From JAMOBE01 sp039908285 (GTDB taxonomy: Bacteria; Pseudomonadota; Alphaproteobacteria; Rhodospirillales; Rhodospirillaceae): 6,794 bases of DNA. A program made the translations under genes and the position numbers. Every line of letters starts with the position of its first letter. Position 1 is the stretch's first letter. The notes below the pieces were generated by a model. The model saw only the letters and a program-made list of their open reading frames with translations, ran no database searches and had not been told where the DNA came from. Below are positions 6,609 through 6,794 of this stretch, one piece after another. The stretch lies in assembly GCA_039908285.1 (NCBI GenBank), contig JAMOBE010000142.1, positions 1 to 6,794 on the forward strand, in the 5' to 3' direction.

Positions 6609-6761
6609 CTAATACCGACGGCGCCAGCGGTAGAACGTACTCAACGACATCCCAAGAACATCCGCCGCCTCTTCGCACGACAGCCGGCCGTCGCCGTACC
6701 GACCCATAACCTCTTCAAACCGCATCTCGCGGACCTCCGATAGCACTCTGCCCCGACCCAT
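6609..6761 (-). pseudogene. Truncated ISNCY (IS1202/ISDol1-like) transposase, N-terminal remnant
   Basis: The minus-strand frame gives 50 residues from ATG 6761 to TAG 6609. GGAGG (6767-6771) sits 5 nt before the start, so the original translation signal survives. The peptide contains SEVREMRFEEVMGRYGDGRL followed by SCEEAADVLGMSLSTFYRWR, which matches the N-terminal helix-turn-helix of ISNCY-type transposases (family pattern: MRFExxxxRxxxGxLxQEEAAxLLGxSERTFRR). Full-length members are around 400 residues and continue with EGLEGLxDRR and a DDE catalytic domain; here a stop follows RRRY directly and the next bases match no such continuation in any frame. The fragment is therefore probably a decayed or deletion-truncated insertion sequence. 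A small stand-alone HTH protein is possible but less likely. IS ends cannot be placed because the window closes 33 bp upstream of the start. Confidence 0.7.
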
Positions 6762-6794
6762 CGCCCCCTCCCTGGAAGGATTCCGGGATCGCTC

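Overview
The window comes from a high-GC bacterium. Strong G/C preference at third codon positions, a multi-PAS hybrid histidine kinase of the kind abundant in alphaproteobacteria, and a partner GGDEF-EAL regulator all fit the Rhodospirillales (Azospirillum- or Magnetospirillum-like). That placement is inferred from style, not from a marker gene.

Left end (1-529): the tail of a plus-strand gene enters the window in the middle of a (CCCGGC)6 hexamer tract that encodes a Pro-Gly run, and stops at 192. It converges on and overlaps by 20 bp a minus-strand gene for a small four-helix membrane protein of the DUF486/DMT family (173-529).

Intergenic 530-809: this 280-bp divergent control region is largely filled by a 162-bp structured element (594-755). 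It has outer 30-bp imperfect inverted repeats and, nested asymmetrically inside, a second 25-bp near-perfect inverted repeat (628-682). It looks like a non-autonomous mobile or palindromic element. A 12-bp perfect palindrome (762-773) follows it, 36 bp before the kinase start, and could be an operator.

Centre (810-6484): two genes joined by a 4-bp ATGA overlap form an operon. The first is a 1203-residue membrane hybrid kinase: TM, periplasmic Cache-like sensor, TM, PAS, PAS, HisKA, HATPase, REC, Hpt. The second is a 688-residue response regulator: REC, PAS, GGDEF, EAL. Every phosphorelay residue is present (H604, D903, H1057 in the kinase; D59 in the regulator), as are both c-di-GMP catalytic motifs. 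The simplest reading is one signalling unit in which a periplasmic ligand and/or cytoplasmic PAS inputs set c-di-GMP level through His-Asp-His-Asp phosphotransfer.

Right end (6485-6794): a 124-bp gap without a convincing terminator is followed on the minus strand by a 50-codon remnant of an ISNCY (IS1202/ISDol1-like) transposase. It keeps its ribosome binding site and N-terminal HTH but stops immediately afterwards. A short minus-strand frame with host-like codon use lies just beyond the break (6542-6598) and may be the tail of a gene truncated there.

There are no tRNA, rRNA or CRISPR features. Nothing in the window is clearly a wholly new system. The nested inverted-repeat element is the least explained structure.
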